A DNA stretch of 64,000 bases, from the NCBI RefSeq assembly GCF_037977235.1, contig NZ_CP150276.1, positions 3,596,001-3,660,000 of the forward strand, read 5' to 3'. The DNA is from Paenibacillus sp. FSL K6-0276. Its GTDB lineage: Bacteria > Bacillota > Bacilli > Paenibacillales > Paenibacillaceae. Shown here in pieces: positions 53,130 to 62,340 of this stretch (position 1 is the first letter of the stretch; every line of letters begins with the position of its first letter). A program made the position numbers and the translations under genes. The notes beneath the pieces are model-generated. The model saw only the letters and a list, made by a program, of their open reading frames with translations, was not told where the DNA came from and searched no databases.

Positions 53130-54697
53130 CTCCTGCCGCCACCCTCCCGATATTGAATAGGAGTCAGGCCGTTATGTTGCTTAAACATTAAATTAAAATA
53201 GGAAGTATTCGCAAATCCAACTGTACTAGCAATATCAACAACTTTAATCGTTGACTCTCGCAGCAGCTCCTTCGCTCGCTCCATACGTACAGCGGTAATA
53301 TATTTGATTAGGCTTTGGCCTGTACTTTTTTTAAACAGAAAACTTAAGTAACTTGGCGATAAAAAGACGCGATTCGCTAAATAGTCAACTCCAATATCAC
53401 TTCCGTACTCCATCTGGATGATAGTCTGTACATCTTCAATCACTTTGCGGCTTTGATCATCTGGCGCAGTTTCAATTCGCAGCAAATACTCCTGAAAAAC
53501 GGATAAAATGACTTGCCTGAGCTCAGCAATTGAATTGCAAAGTGCGATTCGCTCCAAACCGTCCTTTAGTAAACTGCTGTTTTTTTTGCCTTGAGGCTCT
53601 ACTATTTTTTTAAATATTTCTGTAAATAATAGTTTGGCATACATAGAACTAAAACGCTTACTATTGCGCATACTCCCAATGAGAAACTCTATTTGATACT
53701 CGAGTGTATGATATTCTTTTCGTGTTATAGTAGTATAAATTTCCTTAAGCATAAGATCTAATGATTCGACATCTATATGGTCATGAATGCTTTCGTCATC
53801 TTTGGAACAAACGACACTTCTATCCATAAAAAATCGAAAATTCATTAACTCTTCCATTTGGGTGAACTCGTCATGAAGCCCCTCTAGCTTATCTACTGGA
53901 CTACCCACAATAATGAAGCTTCGCCGGTCGAAGCGGGTCTCCAGCCATTCTTTAACCTTTTCCCCATAACTCATAAGCTCATACTGGTTATCGTTGTTCT
54001 TTGAAGCGGGATCAATAACGACGAGCATGACGCTTTGGTACTCATTCATATTTAGTAGAAGCATCTCATGTTTACAAGTGGTTTGAAGGAATTCAGTCGC
54101 TTCTGTATGATGTTGATCGAAAAAGTGATTTTGCAATCCCATCATAATCATATACAACCGCTTATTTGCCAGATCATTTAGGCCCGCAAAAGCTGCCCTT
54201 TCCTCATAATCGGCATCACTTTCACGACCTTGAAGGAGATCAAACAGGAGCTTCTCTTTCTCATACGCCACTCCTTTATGAAAGCCTTTGATCAGTAGCT
54301 CGTCTTTCTCTTTCTGAAGTCGTTCGTCCTCTAGTATACCGATGATAGATTGGAAGGTTTTGAGGAATTCCTTCACATCGAGCGGCTTCAACATATAACT
54401 AACGGTACCAAGTTGAATCGCTTTTTGTGCATATTCAAATTCCCCATAAGCACTGTAAATAAGCACCTTAAGGTCCGGAATGACTAGCTTTGCCTGCTTG
54501 ATTAACTCTAGACCGTCCATGAATGGCATGCGAATATCCGTGAATAACAGATCTACTTGATGGCCCCTTATATATTCCAGCGCTACTTCCCCATCGTTGG
54601 CCTGAGCAACAGAAAAGGGTAGCGCATGCTTATGAATAAGCCATTCAATAGCATCGATTTCGGCTTGTTGATCATCGACTACTAGAATATGATACAT
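53126..54697 (-). CDS. YesN-type response regulator with AraC domain
   Basis: 523 residues. Receiver (ILVVDDQQAEIDAI, phospho-Asp in DLLFTDIRMPFMDG, Lys in SYMLKPLDVKEF), a long linker domain, and a C-terminal AraC helix-turn-helix pair (GVDYLANRVFLSPSYLSFLF, VGFANTSYFNLMFKQHNG, LTPIQYREGGG). Divergent from the ABC importer, which it probably activates. Candidate sites are the TCTGTTA repeats at 54840-54871. Confidence 0.92.
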   Translation of the reverse strand: MYHILVVDDQQAEIDAIEWLIHKHALPFSVAQANDGEVALEYIRGHQVDLLFTDIRMPFMDGLELIKQAKLVIPDLKVLIYSAYGEFEYAQKAIQLGTVSYMLKPLDVKEFLKTFQSIIGILEDERLQKEKDELLIKGFHKGVAYEKEKLLFDLLQGRESDADYEERAAFAGLNDLANKRLYMIMMGLQNHFFDQHHTEATEFLQTTCKHEMLLLNMNEYQSVMLVVIDPASKNNDNQYELMSYGEKVKEWLETRFDRRSFIIVGSPVDKLEGLHDEFTQMEELMNFRFFMDRSVVCSKDDESIHDHIDVESLDLMLKEIYTTITRKEYHTLEYQIEFLIGSMRNSKRFSSMYAKLLFTEIFKKIVEPQGKKNSSLLKDGLERIALCNSIAELRQVILSVFQEYLLRIETAPDDQSRKVIEDVQTIIQMEYGSDIGVDYLANRVFLSPSYLSFLFKKSTGQSLIKYITAVRMERAKELLRESTIKVVDIASTVGFANTSYFNLMFKQHNGLTPIQYREGGGRR

Positions 54698-54839
54698 ATT
54701 TTCCTCCTATCCGTTCATCGGGCGGTATTTACTCGCTTCCAGAGGATACTCACTACAAACCAAAGCATAGCACACTAGGCATTCCTATTCCTACCATGTT
54801 ACATTAACCACATGATTTGGTTTCTATTGTCAGATGGAT

Positions 54840-54871
54840 TCTGTTAGATTTCGCAAAAATCTGTTATTTCG
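54840..54871 (+). promoter_or_regulatory. Candidate regulator site upstream of the ABC importer
   Basis: Two direct copies, TCTGTTAGATTTCG (54840) and TCTGTTATTTCG (54860), start 20 bases apart, about two helical turns, as AraC-type proteins prefer. They lie about 75-105 bases before the binding-protein gene and 145 bases from the divergent regulator start. Confidence 0.5.
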
Positions 54872-54943
54872 ATGGAAATCACATTTACATTACAATGATA
54901 ACTATACCGTAAAAAAAATTTTCTAAATTTGGGAGGTCTTTGT

Positions 54944-56263
54944 ATGAAGAGAACGTGGTTAATTCCCACTACCGCTTTACTCACCTTGTCAATCTTATTT
55001 ACAGGCTGCAGTTCGAACAGTACAAACAACAGCAGCGCAAAGGAAAGTGCAACACCGAATGATACAAAGGCACCGAAAGAATCAAAGAATCCAGAACCGG
55101 TAAAGAAAGTGAAGGTCAGATTATCGTATTGGAACAAAGAAGACAGTGTAAAGACACTTCTGCAATTATTCAAAGATAAACTTCCCGATATAGATGTGGA
55201 GTATCAGTTCATCGATAACAAGACTTACGTAGATGTCATCAAGACGCAGCTTGCAGCAGGCGAAGGTCCTGACATTATCGGTGGAGTAATCGACGCAAAT
55301 ACCGTCAAGACAGGGTATTTCGAAGATTTAACAGAACGTTATGCTAGCAAGTATTATGAAACCGGCACGTCCACCGCAACATTTGATAATAAACTGTACG
55401 GGTTGCCGCAAGCTAGTTGGTTTAACGGGGTTTACTATAATGTTGATCTATTTGCCAAATATGACCTGAAAATACCAACAACGCTTGATGAGTACTTCCA
55501 AGTAGCGGACGTGCTGAAGAAAAATGGAATTAAACCCCAAGCGATCGGTCTAAAGAATCCTAACGTAGCAGGCCAGTCCTTCCTTGGTTTGGCACTCAAT
55601 GATTTTATCGGCACAACAGAAGGAAAACAATGGAACGATGATTTTGGCAAAGGAAACTCAAAAATGGTCGATGCGCTCGAGCCTGCTTTGACGACATGGA
55701 CCGAATACTTGAAACACGGTGTCTTCACTAAGGATATGCTTGGGCTTGAAGAAGAACAAGCAATTGACGAATTTACAAGCGGCAAGGCAGCTATGTTCCA
55801 AGCAGGACCTTGGTATATGGAAACCTTTAAGCAAAAGGCGCCTAACATGAAGATTGATATGTTCCCGAACCTGGGTACAAAAGGCGGCCCGGGTTGGATG
55901 GTCGGTGGTCCAGGGGTATCGTTTGGTTTGAATGCGAAGTCCAAAGTCAAGGATGCAGCGTACAAGGTGCTTGACCTGTTGTCCACACCAGAAGGTCAGA
56001 ATGCTTACTGGATCGATAATAAAGGAGGTTCCTCTTTTTTGAAAGGGGTTACTTTTGAAATGCCAGCAGAGTACAACGGTGCTCAAGAAGCTTTCAAGGC
56101 GGGTAATGTCATGTACCCTGTTAATAATTGGGGCGTTGCTGGTCCTGCTTTTTCAGATCTAGGAAAAGGTATTCAAGAAATCATAGCAGGTACTAAAACG
56201 CCTCGTCAAGTGCTAGAAGCGGTAGACAAGAAAGCAGTTGAACTGCTGGAGAAATCTAAATAG
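54944..56263 (+). CDS. ABC sugar-importer substrate-binding lipoprotein
   Basis: 439 residues from ATG 54944 with GGGAGG seven bases upstream. Lipobox SILFTGCSS, a Ser/Asn/Lys-rich linker, then a family 1 solute-binding fold (VRLSYWNKEDSVKTLLQLF, GPDIIGGVIDANTVKTGYFE, GKAAMFQAGPWYM). Delivers an oligosaccharide to the two permeases that follow. No ATPase gene is present, so a shared MsmX-like ATPase is probably used. Confidence 0.92.
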   Translation: MKRTWLIPTTALLTLSILFTGCSSNSTNNSSAKESATPNDTKAPKESKNPEPVKKVKVRLSYWNKEDSVKTLLQLFKDKLPDIDVEYQFIDNKTYVDVIKTQLAAGEGPDIIGGVIDANTVKTGYFEDLTERYASKYYETGTSTATFDNKLYGLPQASWFNGVYYNVDLFAKYDLKIPTTLDEYFQVADVLKKNGIKPQAIGLKNPNVAGQSFLGLALNDFIGTTEGKQWNDDFGKGNSKMVDALEPALTTWTEYLKHGVFTKDMLGLEEEQAIDEFTSGKAAMFQAGPWYMETFKQKAPNMKIDMFPNLGTKGGPGWMVGGPGVSFGLNAKSKVKDAAYKVLDLLSTPEGQNAYWIDNKGGSSFLKGVTFEMPAEYNGAQEAFKAGNVMYPVNNWGVAGPAFSDLGKGIQEIIAGTKTPRQVLEAVDKKAVELLEKSK

Positions 56264-56331
56264 GTCGTATAAATTACAAGGGGCAAAGCGATTTGTCCCT
56301 TGTACATCCTATAAGCTAAAGGTTGTTGCAC

Positions 56332-57219
56332 ATGAACAAACCAAACATTTTCAAACGAGAAATCAATTATGTTCTGCTTCTGCTTCCTGCCTTACTTATT
56401 TATTGTACCTTTTTCATATTTCCGACGATAAAGACCGCTTTATACAGCTTTACAAATTGGTCGGACGTGCATCCCGTTGTTGTCAAGTTTGTTGGTTTAA
56501 ACAATTATATCGCTCTATTTAAAGATTCACTCTATTTAACAGGTATTAGCAACACTTTAATCTATGCAGTACTCGCGATGCTCGGACAGAATTTGCTAGC
56601 CATTCCATTAGCGGTATTTCTCAATAAAAAATTAAAAACAAAAAATCTGCTGCGGGCTGCGTTCTTCCTTCCTGCGGTGTTCAGCGTATTGGTTATCGGT
56701 TTTCTCTGGAATTTTATGTACTCACCTTCCGACTTCGGCTTAATTAATCAACTTGTAGTTGCTCTTGGCTTTGAACGCATCAATTTTCTCGGAGATCCGC
56801 GTCTTGCGCTCTACTCAGTCATCATCGCCTCCGTATGGCAGTGGGTTGGTTACACAATGGTTATTTATTTGGCCAACTTGCAGAGCATCTCAACAGATTA
56901 TTATGAAGCGGCGAAGATCGACAGAGCGAACGGGTGGCAATTGTTCCGCTATATCACGCTTCCTCTACTGCTTCCAGCGATCACTTTCAATACGGTTATG
57001 GGGATGATAAACGGTATGAAGGTATTTGATATTGTTTATGCCTTGACTGGAGGTGGCCCGGGGTATTCTACGGAAACGATCGTATCACTCATGATCAAAA
57101 AAGGGCTCAGTGAAGGTTTCTATAGCTACGGAGCCGCATTCGGTATCGTCTTCGTGATCCTCGTTGGCTTCATCACCTTTCTTCACTTTTCACTAATTAA
57201 AATGTGGGAGCGGCGGTAA
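56332..57219 (+). CDS. ABC sugar-importer permease (MalF/UgpA type)
   Basis: 295 residues from ATG 56332. Six membrane helices, with the EAA-type loop YYEAAKIDRANGWQLFRYIT that docks the ATPase. First of two permeases; the next gene's ribosome site (GGGAG) lies in its last codons. Confidence 0.93.
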   Translation: MNKPNIFKREINYVLLLLPALLIYCTFFIFPTIKTALYSFTNWSDVHPVVVKFVGLNNYIALFKDSLYLTGISNTLIYAVLAMLGQNLLAIPLAVFLNKKLKTKNLLRAAFFLPAVFSVLVIGFLWNFMYSPSDFGLINQLVVALGFERINFLGDPRLALYSVIIASVWQWVGYTMVIYLANLQSISTDYYEAAKIDRANGWQLFRYITLPLLLPAITFNTVMGMINGMKVFDIVYALTGGGPGYSTETIVSLMIKKGLSEGFYSYGAAFGIVFVILVGFITFLHFSLIKMWERR

Positions 57220-57221
57220 TC

Positions 57222-58052
57222 ATGAATAGATATACAAAAGGGTCTGCCGTTACGGAAATTCTCTTGCTCGTCTTAGCTGCGATTTTTTTGATCCCTATTT
57301 ACTATTTGATCATCACGACTTTTAAGACCCCAGCTGATGCAGTCTCTCATCCGATGGGCTTTCCAGTTAACATCACGTTTGACAACTACGTTCGCGCTTT
57401 CAAGGCAATGAACTACTTTCATGTGTTGGGAAACAACCTTCTCATTACGATTTCCTCCGTTGCGGGTATTGTTATGTTTTCTGCGATGGCTGCTTACAGC
57501 TTGGTACGACGCACGAACCACTTCAATCGCCTCGTGTTCCTTTTATTCATGGTTGGAATGATGGTACCGTACCAAATGGGGATCTTGGCACTTTATAAAC
57601 AGGTATCCCAGCTTGGGCTTATGAATTCCCATATGGGCGTTATTCTTATAGAAATTTGTTACAACCTCCCGCTCTCTATCTTTTTAATTAAAAGCTTTAT
57701 CGGCTCTACCGTTCCATTGGAACTGGAAGAAGCAGCAAAAGTAGACGGCTGTGGGGTTTGGAGAACATTCTTGCAGATTGTGTTCCCGCTGCTTATGCCG
57801 GTGATTGCCACTGTAGCGATTGTGAATACGCTTGGTGTGTGGAATGATTTCATGACGCCGTTGTTGTTCTTGCAATCCCGTTCAAAGGGTGTATTACTTT
57901 TAGAAGTGTTCCGCAATATTGGGCAATTCTCAACCGACTGGACGAATTTCTTCCCGATGATGCTCCTAGCGGTTGCACCACTCATTCTTTTCTATATTTT
58001 CATGCAAAAATATATCATTAATGGTATTACGTCTGGATCGTTAAAGGGATAG
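57222..58052 (+). CDS. ABC sugar-importer permease (MalG/UgpE type)
   Basis: 276 residues from ATG 57222, two bases after the previous stop. Six membrane helices with EAA loop LELEEAAKVDGCGVWRTFLQ. Partner of the 56332 permease. No terminator recognised downstream. Confidence 0.93.
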   Translation: MNRYTKGSAVTEILLLVLAAIFLIPIYYLIITTFKTPADAVSHPMGFPVNITFDNYVRAFKAMNYFHVLGNNLLITISSVAGIVMFSAMAAYSLVRRTNHFNRLVFLLFMVGMMVPYQMGILALYKQVSQLGLMNSHMGVILIEICYNLPLSIFLIKSFIGSTVPLELEEAAKVDGCGVWRTFLQIVFPLLMPVIATVAIVNTLGVWNDFMTPLLFLQSRSKGVLLLEVFRNIGQFSTDWTNFFPMMLLAVAPLILFYIFMQKYIINGITSGSLKG

Positions 58053-58117
58053 GAGCTTAAAGACAAACCATTGGCAGCGTAAATTGGTCCATGATATGTC
58101 AACGATAGCGGATGCTT

Positions 58118-58678
58118 CTACTCCGCCGCTTCCGCCAACCATACTTGCATAGCCGGAGATTCCGCCCGATTCAAACGTAGGGCGATTTCGGTATTGATCT
58201 CATCCGGCGGCATGACTTCGACAAGGATGCATACTGACTCTCGCAGTTGATTCAAGGCAAACACGCCTTCATCATCGAGCATTTTCATTGCCAGCTCCAT
58301 GGCCTTCAGCCTCAAATCAAACTCGCGATTCCCTTCGTCATTCTCAAGATCCGCAATGAAAGGACACTCGATAAATCGTTGTTTAACATGATCGAAGTTC
58401 TCATCCCCGAAACAACAATAGGGAGAATCGGCATAGGACCATTTGATGAGTTCCGCAATCGTCAATCCCGGTGTGTCACTTTCGTCTCCTTGCCTGGTCG
58501 ATTCCATCTCCAAAGCTTCCCATGACCAGGCGGAGATACTTGGCGCATGTCCCTCGCCAGTAGTATATAGCGTACAATAATAGTAACGTTCGCCATTTAC
58601 AAAAAGAGCGCGAAAAGACGTTCTGGCAGCATCGGCGATCTCTATCGCCAGCGTCTCGATATCTTGCATCGGCTTCAT
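58118..58678 (-). CDS. DUF4303-family protein
   Basis: 186 residues, cytoplasmic, acidic. The N-terminal IADAARTSFRALFVNGERYY and the segment CTLYTTGEGHAPSISAWSWE match DUF4303, a family often found among immunity genes of polymorphic toxin loci. No toxin gene is visible nearby. An immunity role is inference from family context and from the SUKH-like remnant next to it. Confidence 0.72.
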   Translation of the reverse strand: MKPMQDIETLAIEIADAARTSFRALFVNGERYYYCTLYTTGEGHAPSISAWSWEALEMESTRQGDESDTPGLTIAELIKWSYADSPYCCFGDENFDHVKQRFIECPFIADLENDEGNREFDLRLKAMELAMKMLDDEGVFALNQLRESVCILVEVMPPDEINTEIALRLNRAESPAMQVWLAEAAE

Positions 58679-58720
58679 GACAATGGCCCTCCTTTCCGTT
58701 AGTCGATCGACACAGTTTAT

Positions 58721-58858
58721 TTAAGAACGCTCGTCAATCAGCCGTTCTAGAAACTCCGCAAACGTTGAAGCATACTTGTCGATCAAATCATTCATGAGAT
58801 CATAACACATGATCGGAACCCACTCTTCATTATCTCTATCTAAAGCAAGGAAGCGTGC
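58721..58858 (-). pseudogene. Remnant of a SUKH (SMI1/KNR4)-type immunity protein
   Basis: An in-frame 3' fragment of about 45 codons encodes ARFLALDRDNEEWVPIMCYD and ends STFAEFLERLIDERS, resembling the C-terminus of SMI1/KNR4 proteins. It is cut by an upstream in-frame TAG and has no start. Only decay remains. Confidence 0.45.
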
Positions 58859-58877
58859 CTATACAGCTCATATATTT

Positions 58878-59450
58878 TCAAAATTCATATTTTCCAAATC
58901 GTTTTCTGAGACTTTCTTCGTGCGGTATCCACTCCGAATCACACCATAAAGACATTCCTATGAGTTCTGACAGCTTATCTACGGCTTGTTCCGGACTCGT
59001 AATGCTAATCAAGTCGTCAAAATCCTCATTACGGATATCCAACGCTTTCTGAAAGTAGTCATCATTAAGACGCTCTTCTTGGAGTTGTTCATATTCATCC
59101 CTCGTCCACTGTTCACAAAAGATTCTTTCGGCCTCAATATCTCCATTCTCGAACAACGAAAACTCGATTATTTCCTCATTCATATATCCGGCGGTCATCA
59201 CTGGCTCCCCGATAAGCCGGGACAGCGTTTTGCCGCTCTCCTTCACCGTACCCCATATAAAATAATCGTGGAGCACGCTGATCCAGTTCTCGTTGCTTTT
59301 GCTTACATACATGACAACTTTGCTCTCTAGAGCCTCATGATATGACTTGCCTAATACTGAAGCATGCCCTTCGCATAGGTCTCTTAATGCTTCGACAGTC
59401 TTCTCAAGGTTGTTCGACTTGATATGCAAATTCGCGAATGATCTTCCCAC
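58878..59450 (-). CDS. Hypothetical protein, possible immunity protein
   Basis: 190 residues, strongly acidic, no membrane segment. It begins MGRSFANLHIKSNNLEKTVE and has a C-terminal SPEQAVDKLSELIGMSLWCD. I do not recognise the family. Size, acidity and the neighbouring DUF4303 and SUKH-like sequences suggest an orphan immunity gene (inference). Confidence 0.65.
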   Translation of the reverse strand: MGRSFANLHIKSNNLEKTVEALRDLCEGHASVLGKSYHEALESKVVMYVSKSNENWISVLHDYFIWGTVKESGKTLSRLIGEPVMTAGYMNEEIIEFSLFENGDIEAERIFCEQWTRDEYEQLQEERLNDDYFQKALDIRNEDFDDLISITSPEQAVDKLSELIGMSLWCDSEWIPHEESLRKRFGKYEF

Positions 59451-59545
59451 GAGATGGCCTCCTTTAATCGCTTTCTTCTCAGCCTGATTCTTGTTTATAT
59501 CCTATAGATTGGTTCTGTATATGTATCTTATTTCCATTATAGTGA

Positions 59546-59701
59546 TCATTTGTCCTGAGTCTTCCTACTTTTCACCTGAATTTTGGAAATGATCTTTTCA
59601 AGGGAAGAGATATTGCCTTGTCCGTTCAGCACAATCTCCAGTTCCTTCCCTGCGCGCTCCGCTCCCTCATTACTAGCACTTTGGATAATACGATCAAACC
59701 T
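59546..59701 (-). pseudogene. Short decayed coding fragment
   Basis: About 50 in-frame codons (RIIQSASNEGAERAGKELEI, then VLNGQGNISSLEKIISKIQV) end in TGA at 59546-59548 and are bounded upstream by TAA. It looks like the C-terminal end of a larger, otherwise lost protein, perhaps a toxin or phage-type protein. Weakly supported. Confidence 0.35.
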
Positions 59702-59840
59702 TTAGATTTTGTGCGTGAATTCATCATTATGTCAATGACCGGCCTGAAATAAACATTATGAAAATGATGCCTTGCCCCTACTTATGATACAGTTCGCTGC
59801 ACTGTGGATGATAGCGGCAAACACGAAAAGTCGCACAACA

Positions 59841-59868
59841 AAGAGAACAGCCCGCGGGCTGTTCTCTT
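59841..59868 (-). terminator. Terminator of the collagen-like gene
   Basis: A 28-bp perfect palindrome (AAGAGAACAGCCCG and its complement) 12 bases after the stop codon of the collagen-like gene. Confidence 0.82.
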
Positions 59869-59880
59869 TCGGTGTCTGCC

Positions 59881-60270
59881 TTAGAAGCAGGTGAACGAAC
59901 GAATCCGATTCAAATCAATGCCGAAGTACGCCCAGAAGAAACCGAACCATCTGAACCCTGCAATAGAATTACGCCCGACGAATACCGGGAAGAACCAGAA
60001 TTGCTCGCCGTTGTTCAGCCAAATGTATGTGTTGCGGAACAGGCAGCGTCTGATCCCGCCGGGGTCGACGGCAAATGTGGTGGCCGACATTTGCGGTACG
60101 AATTGCGGTGGAGGAGCCGTCGGCGCTTGAACGCCTCCCGGTGCACCTCCCGGAATTCCTTCGGGACTTCCACCTGGAAACCCCGGTCCCCCCGGTCCTC
60201 CCGGCACACCAGGTCCTCCCGGAAACCCTGGAAATCCTTGGCCGCCTCCCGGCGTTGGAAAAAATCCCAT
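59881..60270 (-). CDS. Collagen-like Gly-Pro-rich small protein with conserved C-terminal domain
   Basis: 129 residues. A short N-terminal collagen-like stretch (GFPGFPGGPGVPGGPGGPGF) is followed by a Pro/Gln linker and a conserved aromatic domain (CLFRNTYIWLNNGEQFWFFP, VGRNSIAGFRW, IDLNRIRSFTCF) found in small Bacillales proteins. GGAGTGATC-type ribosome site. No signal peptide. A spore-surface role is possible by analogy with other Bacillus collagen-like proteins, but this is inference. Confidence 0.7.
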   Translation of the reverse strand: MGFFPTPGGGQGFPGFPGGPGVPGGPGGPGFPGGSPEGIPGGAPGGVQAPTAPPPQFVPQMSATTFAVDPGGIRRCLFRNTYIWLNNGEQFWFFPVFVGRNSIAGFRWFGFFWAYFGIDLNRIRSFTCF

Positions 60271-60397
60271 ATGTGATCACTCCTTTCAATGATTAGGCAT
60301 AATCATCATATGCATTCGCGGAAAGGGCGCTTGGGCGGTTATATTTTTACTGAAAATCAACAATAAGATTAAACATAGGTGTTATCAAAAAACTTGC

Positions 60398-60435
60398 CCC
60401 TACTTATGATACGATTCCCCGTATCATAAGTAGGG
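60398..60435. repeat. Perfect 16-bp inverted repeat
   Basis: CCCTACTTATGATACG (60398-60413) and its complement (60420-60435), loop ATTCCC, followed by GCGAAAAAAAT. The left arm with its prefix recurs at 59771-59790 as a 20-base direct repeat. Confidence 0.7.
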
Positions 60436-60832
60436 CGAAAAAAATATGGGTGCCTTCAACAATTAGGACGGAGGTTCAATACGACGAGGGATGGACGTGC
60501 AGAGCCACAATCCCTAGCCACGTGATGATTAGACTGTTCGGGGAGGTGACGCTAGCCCCCCTATTCCGCTTCAATATCAACACTTAAAATACTAAGTGTG
60601 TGATCAACCTTTGTATATTTAACATTTAATTTCGACCCTACTTTGAATACATTAGGAAAATCAGCAGATGGCTTCTAAGGTAATACGAGCACAGCCATGA
60701 CTGTGGTTTTGTGTTCTTCATACAAATCCATTTTTGCATACATGAGGTTGATATGCCGTTACTCTATCCTAACTTGGACATATCGTATTATGAGACTTTT
60801 CCCAAATAAAAAGCATCTGAGGGGTTGGTTAA
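60436..60832. other. Intergenic region before the glycosyltransferases
   Basis: It contains a decayed minus-strand coding fragment (60561-60674; KPSADFPNVFKVGSKLNVKY, then ending LSVDIEAE) without a start. Nothing else could be supported in the remaining sequence. Confidence 0.35.
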
Positions 60833-61540
60833 ATGAATGGTGTTTCCATTATTACCTGTACAAATCGTCCAAATTATTTAAACAACCTACTTCAAAATTA
60901 CAACAGACAACGATATGCCCAAAAAGAACTCATCATTATTATCAATAACAATGCAATTCCACTATCCCCCTACCAACGATTAGCTAAAAAACACAAAAAC
61001 ATAAAGATATTTCGTAAACCAGAACATCAAACTCTGGGTTCATGCTTAAACTATGCCGTAACGAAATGTAAATATCATACCATCGCCAAATTCGATGACG
61101 ACGATTATTATGCCCCTCATTATTTGACAGAAAGTATTCAGACATTAAATAGAACAAATGCTGATATTCTTGGAAAACGAGCTCATTATATGTATTTAAG
61201 TGGTTCAAAGACTTTGATCCTTCGTTTCGCACATGATGAACATCGAACAGTTACCCATCTCCCAGGCGCTACACTCGTCTTCAAACGTAAAGTATTCGAT
61301 CAAGTGAAATTCCCTGATAAAAACGTGGGTGAGGATGATCTTTTTTGCAGCAGAAGTAGAAAGAAAGGTTATAAGGTGTATTCTGCGAGTAAGAATAACT
61401 TCGTAGCCATACGAAGAAAGAACTCTTCTAAGCACACATGGATCATCAGCGACAGCACTCTAATAGCAAACCATAAGATCATCCGTAATATTAAAAATTA
61501 CAAGGCATTTGTTGGACGCAGTCCAAAGATCAAGGTATGA
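60833..61540 (+). CDS. Family-2-type glycosyltransferase
   Basis: 235 residues, GAGGGG eight bases before ATG. GT-A fold: VSIITCTNRPNYLNNLLQNY, metal/nucleotide-sugar site AKFDDDDYYAPHYL, and GEDDLFCSRSRKKGYKVYSA with a likely catalytic Asp. Soluble. Overlaps its paralogue by four bases (ATGA). Substrate unknown; sugar transfer onto a surface or spore component is possible. Confidence 0.85.
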   Translation: MNGVSIITCTNRPNYLNNLLQNYNRQRYAQKELIIIINNNAIPLSPYQRLAKKHKNIKIFRKPEHQTLGSCLNYAVTKCKYHTIAKFDDDDYYAPHYLTESIQTLNRTNADILGKRAHYMYLSGSKTLILRFAHDEHRTVTHLPGATLVFKRKVFDQVKFPDKNVGEDDLFCSRSRKKGYKVYSASKNNFVAIRRKNSSKHTWIISDSTLIANHKIIRNIKNYKAFVGRSPKIKV

Positions 61541-62253
61541 AAAGGGCTACTGATTCCACTATATCTGCTGTATCTATTCTGACCTGTACGAAACGAGCTG
61601 ACTGTATAAATACACTGTTTGATAACTATCGACGACAAAATTTCAATCCTAAAGAACTTATCGTAATCATAAATAATGATAGTTTGAAAATAGATGACTA
61701 TACAGCTGCTGCAAAAAAACATATGAATGTACGGGTTTTTAAAATACCGGAACATCGATCCCTCGGATTTTGTTTAAATTTTGGTGTGCAATTAGCGAAA
61801 TATAGTTATATCGCTAAATTTGATGATGACGACTACTACGCTACCAACTATTTAGCCGATAGTATGCAAACACTTCATAAGAGTAAGGCGGATATCGTTG
61901 GAAAACGGGCTCACTATATGTATTTGAATGATAAGAAGTTACTTTTGCTTCGTTACCTCCGTATGGAAAATAAACATGTAACCAATCTTCAAGGTGCGAC
62001 CCTGCTCGTTAAACGTAATGTGTTCCAGCAGATTTCTTTTCCAGATCGGAACCGGGGGGAATGCGTCAAGTTCTGTTCTGATTGTGCTGCACATGGCTTT
62101 AAGATTTACGCAGGAAATAAGTATAACTTCGCAGCAATTCGTAGGAAAAACTCAAAAGATCATACCTGGATCGTTAGCGACAAGAAGCTTTTATCCAAAA
62201 GTGTTAAAGTTATTAAAGTGAAAAATTTCAAAAAATACGTCACTCGAATCTGA
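61537..62253 (+). CDS. Family-2-type glycosyltransferase (tandem paralogue)
   Basis: 238 residues, clearly a duplicate of the preceding gene: VSILTCTKRADCINTLFDNY, AKFDDDDYYATNYL and YAGNKYNFAAIRRKNSKDHT. In place of GEDDLFCS it has GECVKFCS, so the acidic pair next to the presumed catalytic base is changed. The two may act as a pair, or this copy may have altered activity. Confidence 0.83.
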   Translation: MKRATDSTISAVSILTCTKRADCINTLFDNYRRQNFNPKELIVIINNDSLKIDDYTAAAKKHMNVRVFKIPEHRSLGFCLNFGVQLAKYSYIAKFDDDDYYATNYLADSMQTLHKSKADIVGKRAHYMYLNDKKLLLLRYLRMENKHVTNLQGATLLVKRNVFQQISFPDRNRGECVKFCSDCAAHGFKIYAGNKYNFAAIRRKNSKDHTWIVSDKKLLSKSVKVIKVKNFKKYVTRI

Positions 62254-62285
62254 TACCTACCATTTGCGCGGTAATAACCAAATAA

Positions 62286-62336
62286 AAAAGACTAGATAGC
62301 AACATAGCTAGGTGGCTATGAGAATCTAGTCTTTCT
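62286..62336. terminator. Bidirectional terminator
   Basis: AAAAGACTAGAT and ATCTAGTCTTT flank an inner imperfect stem (AGCTA/TGGCT region), with A and T runs outside. It serves the convergent glycosyltransferase and GH18 genes. Confidence 0.88.
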
Positions 62337-62340
62337 TTTT

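Noticed and set aside
58690..58710. Another array arm at CCGTTAGTC
   Set aside because: Only the short core is present, with no A/B arm context or hairpin, and it lies far outside the array; chance match.
59872..60289. Several Arg/Ser-rich frames overlapping the collagen-like gene
   Set aside because: They are off-frame readings of the Gly-Pro repeat; only the minus-strand frame with the conserved C-terminal domain has a good start and terminator.
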